Shown here in pieces: positions 28,001-35,318 of a stretch of 58,205 bases of DNA. Below the pieces are notes generated by a model. The model ran no database searches. It was not told where the DNA came from and saw only the letters and a program-made list of their open reading frames with translations. The position numbers and the translations under genes were made by a program. The stretch lies in the IMG/VR virus record IMGVR_UViG_3300037189_013105, positions 1 through 58,205 of that record; one strand, 5' to 3'. Each line of letters starts with the position of its first letter. Position 1 is the first letter of the stretch. This DNA comes from a virus.

Positions 28001-29389
28001 GACCCGTTTGGAGCGATGACTGCCGCACGGTTTGCCAAGTTCTTACCCGATTTGGCGAAACTGATGGCGGTGAAGATGGCGAAGGGCGTTGTTAAGGGCG
28101 AGATGTTCACCCGCGCCGCCATTGATGCTTTCGGCAAAGGGATTGAACCGCATCTTGATGCACTGTACGCCGAGTCTGAACGTCTCTACAAAGAACAGTA
28201 CGGCAAGATCAACGTACCGACATTTGGTTCAAAGCAAAACCCGGAGAATGTCGGGACGGATGCTACCCGGCTCAACGTTGGGACGGATGCTACCCGGCTC
28301 AACGTCAAGGCGAATCCGTTGAACTTGGATGTCAATGGCGGGATGAACCCCAAGAAATTGGTGAGTACGCAAAAGCAATACAACCGACCTTACTCTGGCG
28401 ATAACCCCGGACGTTCGGCAACGCCCGTAAACCCGCTTGCGCGACCCGTACAGGCTTCGCAGACTGTCGCGGGACAGAATACGCCTTCCGCTACGGAAAA
28501 AGACAAGGAAGCGAACGCTCAGACTGCGGTTACGCCAACACCCGAAGTCAAGACCGAGACGGCGAAACCTACTGAGGCGAAACCTACTGAGGCGAAACCT
28601 ACTGAGGCGAAACCTACTGAGACGGTTCCGGTGCAGAATAAGGTCACGGCGGGAGCGAATCCGGTTGACGACCCTATTGGTTCCATGCGCGAGGAGGGTT
28701 CTCGCCTTCGGCATTCGGACATGGAAGCGGCGGCGAACCGTCTTGGTGTGACATTGCCAGAGAAAGAGCCTCGTCCTGGATACTTTGAACAGGTCAAGCA
28801 AAACGCTATCGACCAACTCCCTCAACTACTTGCTGACATAAACCAGTCTAAAAACCCGCGTGAATTGTCGCCGGAGCATCGTGTGGCGGGGCATTTGTAC
28901 CTTGATTATATTGACAAGAATGTTTTACCGGAATTAGACCGTCGATTTGAAGCGGAAACTGACCCGGTGAAGAAGCAGGATATTGGAAATGAAATCAAGG
29001 CGACACTGGATCGGTATGGCGATGTTGCCTCAAAGGTGTACCGGGCAGGGAGCGAGGCGGGGCGAGGGCTTGGACTCCAGAGGCTTTTTGCCAAAGCGCC
29101 GATTAACGCGGCGAAGCTGATTGAAAAAGCGACCTCTCTTGCCGGAAGGGATTTATCACCTACGACAAAGCGCTTCATTACCGAAAAGTCGCTTCAGGCA
29201 AACCGTGTACAGGATCGTATAAACGGGCAGATAGACACCGCTGCTAACAATGCTTTACGGGAAGTCTCAACCCGCAAAAAGCCTGTTCCTAAAGTGTTCA
29301 CCGAAGATGTATTCAACGAATCGCGCCGTCGCCTTTCCTCGGTAGACTTTGCCAAAATGCGTAACGAACTTGACGGGAGTAATTGCTGA
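22001..29389 (+). CDS. Giant polyvalent internal virion protein, 2462 aa
   Basis: Polyvalent proteins are injected with phage DNA and combine several activities. In order: a Pro-rich N-terminus; Gly/Ala-zipper helices (~285-420), likely membrane-active; a K-T-E-P-A repeat linker (~765-825); a ParB/sulfiredoxin-like nuclease region with V-N-S-H-H-R-R-E-L-A (~885-894); a module with K-G-A-V-K-F-A-E-W; a metallopeptidase site H-E-I-A-H-H (~1569-1574, HExxH); a domain with P-D-G-T-K-V-G-I-R-L (~1828) seen in other phage polyvalent proteins; a second copy of the K-G-V-V module (~2025-2060); and a helical C-terminus. Two tandem repeat tracts lie at 28253-28306 and 28562-28621. The stop overlaps the next start (TGATG). 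Confidence 0.82.
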   Translation: MPDIVLTDPKGRKLKITVPVGAEMPKESDIDAMFSKAYPDTVTPKPVVAPKLIPSPVAPAPAPTVQQPTERLRSETVFQPQDAFLSNLPAGTAKLPSSGVNNDSAINELRGQFANMSGQQRRSINYLSAFANQYPHIFKGNSVFYGDKEYKVGRVYPAGDVSLIGSNGEEQFVQDPSLISPGSTSTSFLTPAVTPLTPPPAQLPPKPAPQSPPMSITDFRRRDNIAISNGGKSYADVQASAPVKTDFFGNAIPDVLGTPYANNAQALRKTAPNVPTVAPPRKNELGALGYLGDAILNAPNAIARNFALSLSQMEQSRLKKNGYTAAANEVFDQTNPLVAKDPTQVYLDSQLQDYPELAKAAASGYAGGAVLGKVGGAFGPVGALAGTVLGSAGGAMLGPKGIDAAAGAMMGNSYDPEVADQYRQRQEKANATAPGAAAAGKITALAVAFGLNPAQAVRNAKSAYGAIASGKTLMAAAKARGVSPLAMYNAAIAGRAAPEYVAAARQFAKGFEAASNVGLNVGLSVPPAIEAAKNRDPYMAAEAIAGALAGRAHNGVVERPFDPIQGYQSARRALKTNQRSTSFRDDTPSIRPPLPQPPTSLAAPGAMNLNLMPGGYDGQGANLPQITGRRSLVSQGTKARMQGIDLNDNNPQEPDILDYLYNPEKVNPSNPVPLETAARMSRLDLGNVPYPTYGLPNINGLPMMPGAKNPDTTIIPNPLVDKSPSPLRQGSASPSRNVPSAPGIRLNPVGESSAPNKPGVPTVPGLDLSPKPPTAKPAKTKPAKETPAPVAETPAETPAKTEPAKTEPVKTEPAKTDAAPQIRTEIVDPSTIDIDPRMQYKTTGVKDKKNNVTDALKGTDTYDVDQGGVWTVFRYEDGRLVAVNSHHRRELANRAKSFVRVGADGQLQNMPRQVSVRVLDAKDGWTPERARAYGALENIRDGKGTAADALDVMGELGINPEDFSKYGISMTGDMARNIQGLSALTPSAIGRVRMGDLPESVAAGIGSVKGLTPEAQEGAIHEAASRNYGTFDKGRDLGNEFLQDQNDGTLAQESSQGDLFGGEYQAPATSTRGIRVDIKNGVATELARAYNELTTPTRAKLRDGEKIDSEARRQEAAMMGESARAVRERTRLVLENESVKARVAQLAKEVSDGKTTVHKATVTLADELRDVVGKSVKEIVSGRLELRSGGAKESQEPTADTPGGSSARSPEETQGANLLSSQEPSPAKPAQEVSKTPSQPEGVAVSEPAKSTSRLDSIESDARAKINEIKQRKKGAGITYRPEDEPELIAAYAKLGAVKIAKGAVKFAEWSKQMVAEHGEAIKPYLREIWKQSNEIHAKEGFASKDKAILYSKFTPDDRYDVDFLISVGLEEMQDNPGITRDEFDRIMRRTDRRTFDKDPDTFWEAVKIEHQRGIEKDAWMDEPMSKEEFARRMKVENEKELQEERDRNYVPTFEQVLEQHKREKEELKRDQTAKGIVQTGKENFLKSLELDQNLSPAAKKVAKLFVDTLPTSAFDFVRLSNTDQTASDSAVADVKASGFYTLRHPLETANSVVFLSKIGAGQEDVTPHEIAHHLSFLLPSEERSSLHNYFADLVGNENMRAELYRKFPGSDYDLKDLFNEWVAEGIRKEIMLQVGKGGKLNAKETPQSYLEYLGMTAPAPKVKPTWQDALKRTAENIKEREADAKLPLSERLQKQVKKAFGRLVDMLRNVLSKQKENVSPSRFARTVEIIMGGKDLSYRPEEFVDENGKAKDAFYGPLYSNAKTADESRGMEKPYGVAFSLPPTSQPTSSVQKKPSYAGKEAPTDEQLRSFRWTKREAPLVMANRNLPDGTKVGIRLNLNASEVNGAPIQTIHAKNYNGEALGYDSAVTVRNAELEVNQGAREKIASGQSSKYPMASVSGELAQVPPSTEGVPLRFNPRSLHLFVDSEGNGVRGADEITVVGNRAYARGEIRYWDEKSAPSALTPSEVRFKQLEAIESRIQARLSDRLKRELGKGIVMADPFGAMTAARFAKFLPDLAKLMAVKMAKGVVKGEMFTRAAIDAFGKGIEPHLDALYAESERLYKEQYGKINVPTFGSKQNPENVGTDATRLNVGTDATRLNVKANPLNLDVNGGMNPKKLVSTQKQYNRPYSGDNPGRSATPVNPLARPVQASQTVAGQNTPSATEKDKEANAQTAVTPTPEVKTETAKPTEAKPTEAKPTEAKPTETVPVQNKVTAGANPVDDPIGSMREEGSRLRHSDMEAAANRLGVTLPEKEPRPGYFEQVKQNAIDQLPQLLADINQSKNPRELSPEHRVAGHLYLDYIDKNVLPELDRRFEAETDPVKKQDIGNEIKATLDRYGDVASKVYRAGSEAGRGLGLQRLFAKAPINAAKLIEKATSLAGRDLSPTTKRFITEKSLQANRVQDRINGQIDTAANNALREVSTRKKPVPKVFTEDVFNESRRRLSSVDFAKMRNELDGSNC
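24393..24447 (+). repeat. 15-base tandem repeats coding K-T-E-P-A
   Basis: About four imperfect copies of a 15-base unit (AAGACGGAACCTGCT) make a Lys/Pro/Glu linker in the polyvalent protein. Similar linker repeats occur at 28562. Confidence 0.7.
28253..28306 (+). repeat. 27-base tandem duplication in the polyvalent gene
   Basis: A 27-base unit beginning GGGACGGATGCTACCCGG occurs twice in direct succession and encodes two copies of G-T-D-A-T-R-L-N-V. It lies in the linker between the duplicated helical module and the C-terminus. Confidence 0.8.
28562..28621 (+). repeat. 15-base tandem repeat, four perfect copies
   Basis: GCGAAACCTACTGAG repeated four times without a mismatch, coding A-K-P-T-E units. 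Perfect identity at the third codon positions points to recent expansion. Confidence 0.88.
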
Positions 29390-31872
29390 TGCCTACGCCG
29401 TGTGACATTATAGACGACCTTGTAAAAGCCGGGGGGCATTTTGCCGAGACGGGGGATAGAACCTTCGCGGATTGGCAAAAGCGGATGAAAGCGGAGATAT
29501 CTCCTGATTTGTCCGATGCGATGCTCCAGAGGGTATGGGGTAAGGTTCGTGCGGAACTTGCCAAAAACCCTGCTTTGTCTCAAGCAAAAACCGCCGATGT
29601 TTTTATTGAACAACTGGCGCGAAGGGTAGGGCGTGAAGGAGCGGCGAATTTTGCCGATGCGATGGATGATATGCACCCGGATATCTTCCGCAAACTGGTA
29701 TCAGGGACATTGTTATCTGCCGAGGAGCGCAAGATTGTTGCGGAACAATACGGTCTGGTAGCGAAACGGGGCGCGGCGGGAAAAGCAGTCGCGGCAGTGA
29801 CAGGCGGTATCGGCGATGTGATACAGGCGGCGCGTGAGACGGCAAAGGAAAGGGCAAGATTGAACTCTGCCGCACAAAAGGCGGCGCGAACGCCTGAACA
29901 AAATTTGCGTGATGCTATTGCGCCGACGCTTGGCAAAAGAGAAAACGCGGATAGATTCCTTGCAGACCTGAAATCCAACAACCCTGATTTGTACAATGCC
30001 TTATTGACGGATAAGCCCATGACGGCATCACAGAAAAGAGATTTAGCTCAGTTTTATGATGCCCATACAACGACACGCAATCAAACGCCTGCTCAGGTTC
30101 GGCAAGCCGTAGAAGATATTCGTTCTGCGGCTAAAATTTCCGAAAAAACGGTGCAAACTTCTGTTGACAAGATGCTTGCCAACATGAGTGACTTGTTTCC
30201 TGAGACGGCAAAAAAAGAAGATTTAGCGCCCATTGCTTTAAAAGAGTACCGAGATTCCGCAGGCGATTTAACACGGTTTGCTCGCGCTATAAAGAAACAA
30301 TTTGGCGACCAACTTAGCGAACAAACAATGAAGCGGTTGTTCACTGAGGCGGCAAACCAGTTCCGGCAAAAGACGATGCCAGTGGACGATATCAAGCAAG
30401 AGATGACCAATGCCGCCATGAAGGAGATATTGGCGAATCGGACTCCGGCTCAAAAAGCATGGGATAGAATCCGCGATGCTTCCAACGCGCCAACCTCACT
30501 GATTACCTCCGTTGACTTTTCTGCACCGTTTCGGCAAGGTGAGTCTCTAACGCTTGCTAATCCCAAGACCGCTTTCTATGGAAAAGAATCACCGTTCTTT
30601 AAGATGTTTCAGGCATTCAAATCCAAAGAAGTCGCCGATGAAGTCATGGCAGAAATCAAAACACGTTCCAATGCAATGGCTTACAAAGACAGCGGGCTTT
30701 ACCTGTCAGAGCATGGCGACGGCAAGATTGATTTATCTAAAGCGGAGGAAGTGTTCCGTTCTAATCTCGCCGAGAAAGTTCCCTGGGTTCGTTCTTCTGA
30801 ACGCGCCTATGTCACCTACCTGAATAAACTTCGCGCCGATTCCTTCGATTTGATGTACCGTCAGGCGGCGAACATCGAAGGAGGAACTCCGAGCGAAGCG
30901 ACGGCAAAAGCGATTGCTAACTATATCAATGTGGCGACGGGCAGAGGGAGTAACGGGAAGTTTACAGAAGGCGCGGCAAAAGCGTTTTCTGGCATTATCT
31001 TCTCTCCGAGAAACGCTATCAGTCAGTTCCAGTATGCCGGAGGGCAACCTCTTTATTCCGGCACAAAAGCCTCGCGCATGGTCATAGGACGCCAGTATGC
31101 ACAGTATGCGGTTGCAATGACTACCGTTTATGCACTGGCAAAGGCGGCAGGATTTAAAGTTAATTTCGATCTTGAATCAAACGACTTCATGAAAATACAA
31201 ATAGGTTCTGTGATGATTGATCCATTGGGAGGACGCCAGCAACCTGTTCGTGTCATCGCCCAATTACTGAGCGGTCAGAAAACCAAGCAAGGCGGCGCAG
31301 GTTCACGATCTTATTCTCCCAAAGATGTCGCTACGGATTATGTCAGGAACAAACTGTCGCCTGTCGCGGGAGCGGTGGTCGATGTCCTTTCGCGCAACCA
31401 ACCAGAGAAACCGTTCCCAAATGCCAAAGCAACGGATGCTAATGGCAACCTACTTGCACCCTATGGGCGTGACTTTTTGGGAAGGAATGTCGCTGATGTA
31501 GGAGGTGTTGGAACGGACATTTACAATATCGCTACGGGCAACACCAAAAAGCCTGTCATTGAAAAAGGCAAGCAGATGACAAGCCGTGAACAGGCGCTGG
31601 GCGCAATAGACTACTATGCAACTAAACTGATGGCTCCTATCACGGTCACCGATATTTTAAGCGGTCTTACTTTGAACGGCGTAGAACCGCAAGACATTCC
31701 TCCAACCATACTTGCGACGAGTTTATCTATCTTCGGTATGGGCGCTCGCGTGATGGATGTAGAGGAAGTAAACCGACGCGCTAACCCCAACGCGGATAAA
31801 TCAGGCGGTAAAAGCCCGATGGACAAGTTCTTACCATCTCCTATCAACATGGACAAGTACCTGCCAAAATAA
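29389..31872 (+). CDS. Large internal virion/ejection protein, 827 aa
   Basis: ATG at 29389 overlaps the stop of the polyvalent gene. The protein is mainly helical and charged in the first ~370 residues (coiled-coil-like stretches), with a conserved-looking region S-G-I-I-F-S-P-R-N-A-I-S-Q-F (~542-555), a hydrophobic segment soon after (V-A-M-T-T-V-Y-A-L-A-K-A-A-G, ~580), and D-P-L-G-G-R-Q-Q-P-V-R (~611). These features match the last large protein of the virion block in many podoviruses, which helps bring DNA across the membrane. No catalytic motif is identified. Confidence 0.68.
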   Translation: MPTPCDIIDDLVKAGGHFAETGDRTFADWQKRMKAEISPDLSDAMLQRVWGKVRAELAKNPALSQAKTADVFIEQLARRVGREGAANFADAMDDMHPDIFRKLVSGTLLSAEERKIVAEQYGLVAKRGAAGKAVAAVTGGIGDVIQAARETAKERARLNSAAQKAARTPEQNLRDAIAPTLGKRENADRFLADLKSNNPDLYNALLTDKPMTASQKRDLAQFYDAHTTTRNQTPAQVRQAVEDIRSAAKISEKTVQTSVDKMLANMSDLFPETAKKEDLAPIALKEYRDSAGDLTRFARAIKKQFGDQLSEQTMKRLFTEAANQFRQKTMPVDDIKQEMTNAAMKEILANRTPAQKAWDRIRDASNAPTSLITSVDFSAPFRQGESLTLANPKTAFYGKESPFFKMFQAFKSKEVADEVMAEIKTRSNAMAYKDSGLYLSEHGDGKIDLSKAEEVFRSNLAEKVPWVRSSERAYVTYLNKLRADSFDLMYRQAANIEGGTPSEATAKAIANYINVATGRGSNGKFTEGAAKAFSGIIFSPRNAISQFQYAGGQPLYSGTKASRMVIGRQYAQYAVAMTTVYALAKAAGFKVNFDLESNDFMKIQIGSVMIDPLGGRQQPVRVIAQLLSGQKTKQGGAGSRSYSPKDVATDYVRNKLSPVAGAVVDVLSRNQPEKPFPNAKATDANGNLLAPYGRDFLGRNVADVGGVGTDIYNIATGNTKKPVIEKGKQMTSREQALGAIDYYATKLMAPITVTDILSGLTLNGVEPQDIPPTILATSLSIFGMGARVMDVEEVNRRANPNADKSGGKSPMDKFLPSPINMDKYLPK

Positions 31873-31897
31873 CCAAATAGAAAAGGAATCACTCCCG

Positions 31898-32392
31898 ATG
31901 GAAGAATTAACGCCCGCCAAAATGTTTGCGGGACTGCTCGCATCACTTCTTGCGGTTCACCAATGGACTCCGGTTTATATCGAAAGGACGCTCACGGTAG
32001 CGTCCTTTTTTATTTTGATCGACCTGATAACCGGGGCATGGAGCGCGGCGCTTTCGGGGCGACTGACCTCGTCTGCCTTGCGCCAGAAGATGGCGGCGAA
32101 GTGTGTGCAGTATTTCTGCATTGTCGCTGTCGGATCGGGCGTCTCTATCCTCGCCGGGAATTGGACGTTTGTTTACATGGCAATCTTCTTTGTGTGCGGC
32201 ACAGAGGCATTGAGCATCATCGAGAACGCGCAAACCCTGGAAAAGAACGGAGTGAATTTGGGACCGCTGTCTCCGTTTCTATCCAAGATACAGCAGTTCT
32301 TCGATCTCTCCAGCAAACTCGGTAAACCAGACGATAATCAAAGCAAAGCAAAGGACGGTGACAAAAATGGCAATAAAACTGAACTTCCTTGA
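31898..32392 (+). CDS. Holin, phage_holin_4 type, 164 aa
   Basis: Holins form membrane lesions that start lysis. Three hydrophobic segments are visible (~30-50, ~72-95 and ~100-115). The family signature of the TcdE/BhlA-like holin group is clear: I-D-L-I-T-G-A-W-S-A followed by a basic loop (S-G-R-L-T-S-S-A-L-R-Q-K-M-A-A-K). The C-terminus is polar with many Lys, Asp and Asn residues. It overlaps the start of the next small gene, and the peptidase gene lies ~520 bases downstream. Confidence 0.85.
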   Translation: MEELTPAKMFAGLLASLLAVHQWTPVYIERTLTVASFFILIDLITGAWSAALSGRLTSSALRQKMAAKCVQYFCIVAVGSGVSILAGNWTFVYMAIFFVCGTEALSIIENAQTLEKNGVNLGPLSPFLSKIQQFFDLSSKLGKPDDNQSKAKDGDKNGNKTELP

Positions 32393-32546
32393 GAAATGGG
32401 CGATTCGGCAGATTCTGGGCGCATTGCGGGGCGATATCGCGCTCAAGGCAGCGGCAGACGGCGACCTGACATTGTTTTCGCAGATGTTCTTCCAGTGGGC
32501 AAGCGAGAAAGTGACCTCAAAGAACCCGCCCAAGCCGCAGTTTTGA
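32367..32546 (+). CDS. Hypothetical protein, 59 aa
   Basis: Overlaps the holin 3' end by 26 bases. The ATG at 32367 is preceded by AAGGAC; a GTG three codons earlier is an alternative. The peptide is amphipathic and helical (F-L-E-K-W-A-I-R-Q-I-L-G-A-L-R-G) with no membrane segment long enough for a holin. Position in the lysis block suggests a holin modulator, which is inference. Confidence 0.55.
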   Translation: MAIKLNFLEKWAIRQILGALRGDIALKAAADGDLTLFSQMFFQWASEKVTSKNPPKPQF

Positions 32547-32736
32547 GTAAACGCTAATGATACTAAATCGGCAATCAAGGCAGACCGGAATTGCACCGAC
32601 TCAGGATACTCTCCTGTTTGCTGTATACGGGTGGCGTTTGCAACCGCACTCACTGTCCCCGCCGCTACTTCGATTAAACCGACAATATCTTACCATGACC
32701 GGGCAATGTCGCCCCTGTGAACAAACAGGAGGAATG

Positions 32737-32841
32737 ATGTCCGACGATATGCAGATCGGCGCGGTAAGCCTGATGACTTCCGCGCTTTTTCTTTTGTGCT
32801 GCCTTGCAAGAATCTGGATGAACGAACGACGCAATGATTGA
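32737..32841 (+). CDS. Single-pass membrane microprotein in lysis block, 34 aa
   Basis: AGGAGG lies five bases before ATG 32737. The peptide has an acidic start (S-D-D), one hydrophobic segment (A-V-S-L-M-T-S-A-L-F-L-L-C-C-L-A) and a basic end. This charge layout predicts N-out topology. It may act as a pinholin-like or spanin-like lysis accessory; no family is recognised. Confidence 0.55.
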   Translation: MSDDMQIGAVSLMTSALFLLCCLARIWMNERRND

Positions 32842-32899
32842 TGCTACGTAAATGTAGCAGATGCTACGCAAGCGTAGCAGATGCTACGCAAGCGTAGTA
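32840..32899. repeat. Three 20-base tandem units, each a small palindrome
   Basis: GATGCTACGCAAGCGTAGCA is repeated three times with few changes; each unit contains CTACGC-AA-GCGTAG or a variant. The first unit has CTACGT-AA-ATGTAG, so the stem is kept with one G-T pair. The array ends directly before AGGAG of the peptidase gene. Confidence 0.85.
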
Positions 32900-32913
32900 G
32901 AGGAGTATCCCTA

Positions 32914-33387
32914 ATGTCTCACATACCCGATACGGTCAATGAACCTCTGGCAATCGCCGCCCGAAAAGCGGTCAGGGACGACGCCTTTGAAAAGCGTCCC
33001 GGTTACTGCCAGAGGTTCGTGCGGCAGGTCATGCAGTCTATCTATGGTCGCCGCTACAACGCCTATTATCAGGATTCTGCCAGAGAAACGGCAGAGGAGT
33101 TCCGCGAACACGCTTTGGGATTTGTGCCGGACGACGATACGGAATACCGTTTGGGCGACATTCTCTACAAAGAGAAAGGCTCCGGAGGTTTTGGTCATGT
33201 TGGTATATGGGTAGGGCGCGTCAACGGATCGGATGTTCCATTGGTCGCCGAAAACTCCAGTACGCGAACGGGGAGGATATCCGGCGCGAAAGGGTATCGC
33301 ACGATGGCGCAATTTAACGCGGATGGCGGCGTTTCATGGGTGGTGCGCCTTCCTGCTCCGGTTCCGACAGGCGACTCTGTAGCTTAA
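32914..33387 (+). CDS. Endolysin-like CHAP/NlpC-P60 peptidase, 157 aa
   Basis: Likely cleaves peptide bonds in host peptidoglycan. The Cys is in Y-C-Q-R-F-V (~29), the His in G-H-V-G-I-W-V-G (~98) and a polar third residue in A-E-N-S-S (~115-119), the usual order of papain-fold amidases. One compact domain, with no cell-wall-binding repeat and no signal peptide, so export would need the holin. ATG 32914 was chosen because AGGAG precedes it and earlier in-frame codons lie in the tandem hairpins. A virion-associated role is possible but position in the lysis block favours endolysin. Confidence 0.78.
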   Translation: MSHIPDTVNEPLAIAARKAVRDDAFEKRPGYCQRFVRQVMQSIYGRRYNAYYQDSARETAEEFREHALGFVPDDDTEYRLGDILYKEKGSGGFGHVGIWVGRVNGSDVPLVAENSSTRTGRISGAKGYRTMAQFNADGGVSWVVRLPAPVPTGDSVA

Positions 33388-33410
33388 GACATAACGAAAG
33401 GCGGCGATTC

Positions 33411-34466
33411 GTGACTCATGAGGAAATACTCAGCGGTAATCGTCTGGAGATGTTCATGGCGGCGTATCGGGCATCGTCCTGTGACGCGACCATTGCGGAA
33501 AAACTGACAGCGCAGGGATGGAATGTTAGCGGCAAAACAATCCATGACTACCGCAGGCATTTGAAGTTGCCTCTTGCCCGTCGTCAGGCAGAGGTTACTA
33601 TTCCTGATGCGCCCAACGAAAATTCAACGATTCCCAACGAAAAACCAACGGATTCGTTGTATCTCCCTGATACAAGGACAATTATCAACTTCCCGCCCAA
33701 AGACGCCGAGATATTAGGCTTTGATATCAACATCCCCGATTCGCCTATCCCTTTTCAGGACGCATGGCTTCGTCTCTCTGGCGACTTTGCTATTGTGAGC
33801 GACCTTCATATCCCTTACCATTCTGGGCGCGTTCTCAGGGCATTCTGTCAGGATGCGGCGAAGAACAAGATACGTCGCTGCGTTATCTCTGGTGACTTCT
33901 TGGACATGAATCAGGCGCACCCTAAACGCGGCGGTGTTCAGCATGACCGGACATTGAATGATGACTTTGATGTTGCGCGTGATGTTCTCAGGGGAATGTT
34001 TACGGTGTTCGATGAGATTGTATACTTATTTGGCAACCATGATTCTTGGCTCAATGCGTACCTGCGTAAAATCTATGACGGGAAGCGGTTACTCTCCAAT
34101 GAGTTCCATGAGTTCGCGGAAGGGTTGACTATCTCGGACTATGAAATCTGTCAGTTAGAATCCGGCGGCGTGACTGTGACCGTACCGCATGGGGCGAACT
34201 TCTCCGGCGCGAACGCATTGGGAGTAGCGCAAAGATTGGCGGCGAAGTTTGAGACGGCGGTTGTGCTTGGGCATCAACATTTGCATTGTACGGGCAGGAG
34301 TTTTTCAGGAAGGCATCAGGTAGTCTGCATGGGTGGGGCGCATTCACCGCGAAGGTTAGCGTATGCACAGCGCTCTCCCAAGACCCACGCTTGTATGACG
34401 CAGGGGTATTGTTTGCTGAAGAATGGTGTACTGACCGCAGTAGACATGACAACAGGAGAAGATTAA
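33411..34466 (+). CDS. Calcineurin-like metallophosphoesterase, 351 aa
   Basis: Hydrolyses phosphoester bonds with two metal ions; the phage substrate is unknown. Residues ~1-60 look like a helix-turn-helix-like module (C-D-A-T-I-A-E-K-L-T-A-Q-G then K-T-I-H-D-Y-R-R-H). The catalytic part has all family motifs: S-D-L-H-I-P (~132), G-D-F-L-D-M (~162), G-N-H-D-S-W (~208) and the C-terminal G-H-Q-H-L-H (~286). The start is GTG 33411 after AAAGGCGG. The same C-terminal region is present again, diverged, at 35118-35318 after an HNH gene. Confidence 0.85.
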   Translation: MTHEEILSGNRLEMFMAAYRASSCDATIAEKLTAQGWNVSGKTIHDYRRHLKLPLARRQAEVTIPDAPNENSTIPNEKPTDSLYLPDTRTIINFPPKDAEILGFDINIPDSPIPFQDAWLRLSGDFAIVSDLHIPYHSGRVLRAFCQDAAKNKIRRCVISGDFLDMNQAHPKRGGVQHDRTLNDDFDVARDVLRGMFTVFDEIVYLFGNHDSWLNAYLRKIYDGKRLLSNEFHEFAEGLTISDYEICQLESGGVTVTVPHGANFSGANALGVAQRLAAKFETAVVLGHQHLHCTGRSFSGRHQVVCMGGAHSPRRLAYAQRSPKTHACMTQGYCLLKNGVLTAVDMTTGED

Positions 34467-34486
34467 TAGTAGTCTTACCTGCTTAA

Positions 34487-34495
34487 TGGTATAAT
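34487..34495 (+). promoter_or_regulatory. Extended -10 promoter candidate for the HNH gene
   Basis: TGGTATAAT gives a consensus -10 with the TGn extension; no good -35 is visible. A hairpin GTCCCCG / CGGGGAC (34504-34532) follows in the leader. Confidence 0.45.
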
Positions 34496-34564
34496 AAAAG
34501 CGTGTCCCCGCATAGCGTCAACTACCGGGGACGTGGAAGCAAACCTCTGTGAAAGGTTCGATTC

Positions 34565-35122
34565 ATGTCTACTATACCTCAATTATCCCTCTTTGACGGG
34601 GCAATATGTCCCATATGCAAAATTTGGGTTACTTCTTCGGGTTATCGTCAAAAAACAATGCGAAAATGCGTTGATTGTGAACGGGCGCAATGCCGCGCTT
34701 ATTACAAATCCCATAAAGATGCCGCATCAGAGCGAAGCCGTAAATGGCGACAATTAAACGCTGAGTACAATATTACGCGGATGGCTAAATGGCACGAAGA
34801 TCACAAAGATCGTGCATTAGAGCGAAACCGCCAATGGCGCAAAGAAAATCCCGAAAAACGCAAAGTTACCAAACACCGGCGTTATGCACGACAACAAAAC
34901 GCAAAAGGGAGTTTCACTCCAGAACAATGGGCGTTATTGCTTTCTTTCTACGGCAATAAATGCCTTTGTTGTGGGTCGTCAGATGACATTTGCGCTGACC
35001 ATGTAATTTCTTTAAAAGTAGGAGGAGAAAACACGATTGAAAATCTTCAACCTTTGTGCCGCCGATGCAACAGTCGCAAGAGGACAAAGCATATTGACTA
35101 CCGAGTTTGCAACATCCCTTAA
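34565..35122 (+). CDS. HNH homing-type endonuclease, 185 aa
   Basis: A C-terminal HNH fold is clear: C-L-C-C-G (~137), A-D-H-V-I-S-L (~149-155), N-L-Q-P-L-C-R-R-C-N-S-R-K (~164-176). The N-terminal part has a zinc-knuckle pair (C-P-I-C, C-V-D-C) and a repeated W-R-Q-L-N/W-R-K-E-N block that resembles DNA-contacting repeats in mobile HNH proteins. It has its own promoter-like site and ends exactly where a second phosphoesterase C-terminus begins, so it is probably a free-standing mobile endonuclease that moved with flanking sequence. Confidence 0.85.
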   Translation: MSTIPQLSLFDGAICPICKIWVTSSGYRQKTMRKCVDCERAQCRAYYKSHKDAASERSRKWRQLNAEYNITRMAKWHEDHKDRALERNRQWRKENPEKRKVTKHRRYARQQNAKGSFTPEQWALLLSFYGNKCLCCGSSDDICADHVISLKVGGENTIENLQPLCRRCNSRKRTKHIDYRVCNIP

Positions 35123-35318
35123 ACATCAGCATCATGCGGAATCGGGGATTGACCTATCGGGAAGGTTCCAGGCGGTCTGTCTTGGTTGCGCGGCTGACCC
35201 TCGCAAGATGATGTACATCCATAAATCTCCGAGAACTAACCCTCACCAGACGCAGGGGTATGCGATGTTGAAGGATGGCTACGTCAAGGCGTACAGCGGC
35301 AACGGAGGCACATGGTGA
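35118..35318 (+). pseudogene. Diverged metallophosphoesterase C-terminal fragment
   Basis: The reading frame after the HNH stop encodes L-K-H-Q-H-H-A-E-S-G, then R-F-Q-A-V-C-L-G, then S-P-R-T-N-P-H-Q-T-Q-G-Y-A-M-L-K-D-G. This aligns along its whole length with the C-terminal ~60 residues of the intact enzyme at 33411-34466 (G-H-Q-H-L-H, H-Q-V-V-C-M-G, S-P-K-T-H-A-C-M-T-Q-G-Y-C-L-L-K-N-G). DNA identity is modest, so it derives from a related gene, not a fresh duplication. It lacks the catalytic core. Its stop overlaps the next GTG start. Confidence 0.75.

Noticed and set aside
28229-28825. 198-codon leftward frame over the polyvalent tandem repeats
   Set aside because: Its repetitive Arg/Phe/Leu translation is only the complement of the A-K-P-T-E repeats.
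22001-31872. Virion RNA polymerase in the giant proteins
   Set aside because: No single-subunit polymerase motifs are seen; the visible motifs are ParB-like and HExxH.
32840-32899. CRISPR-like array
   Set aside because: The 20-base units are head-to-tail with no spacers, and no cas gene is present.
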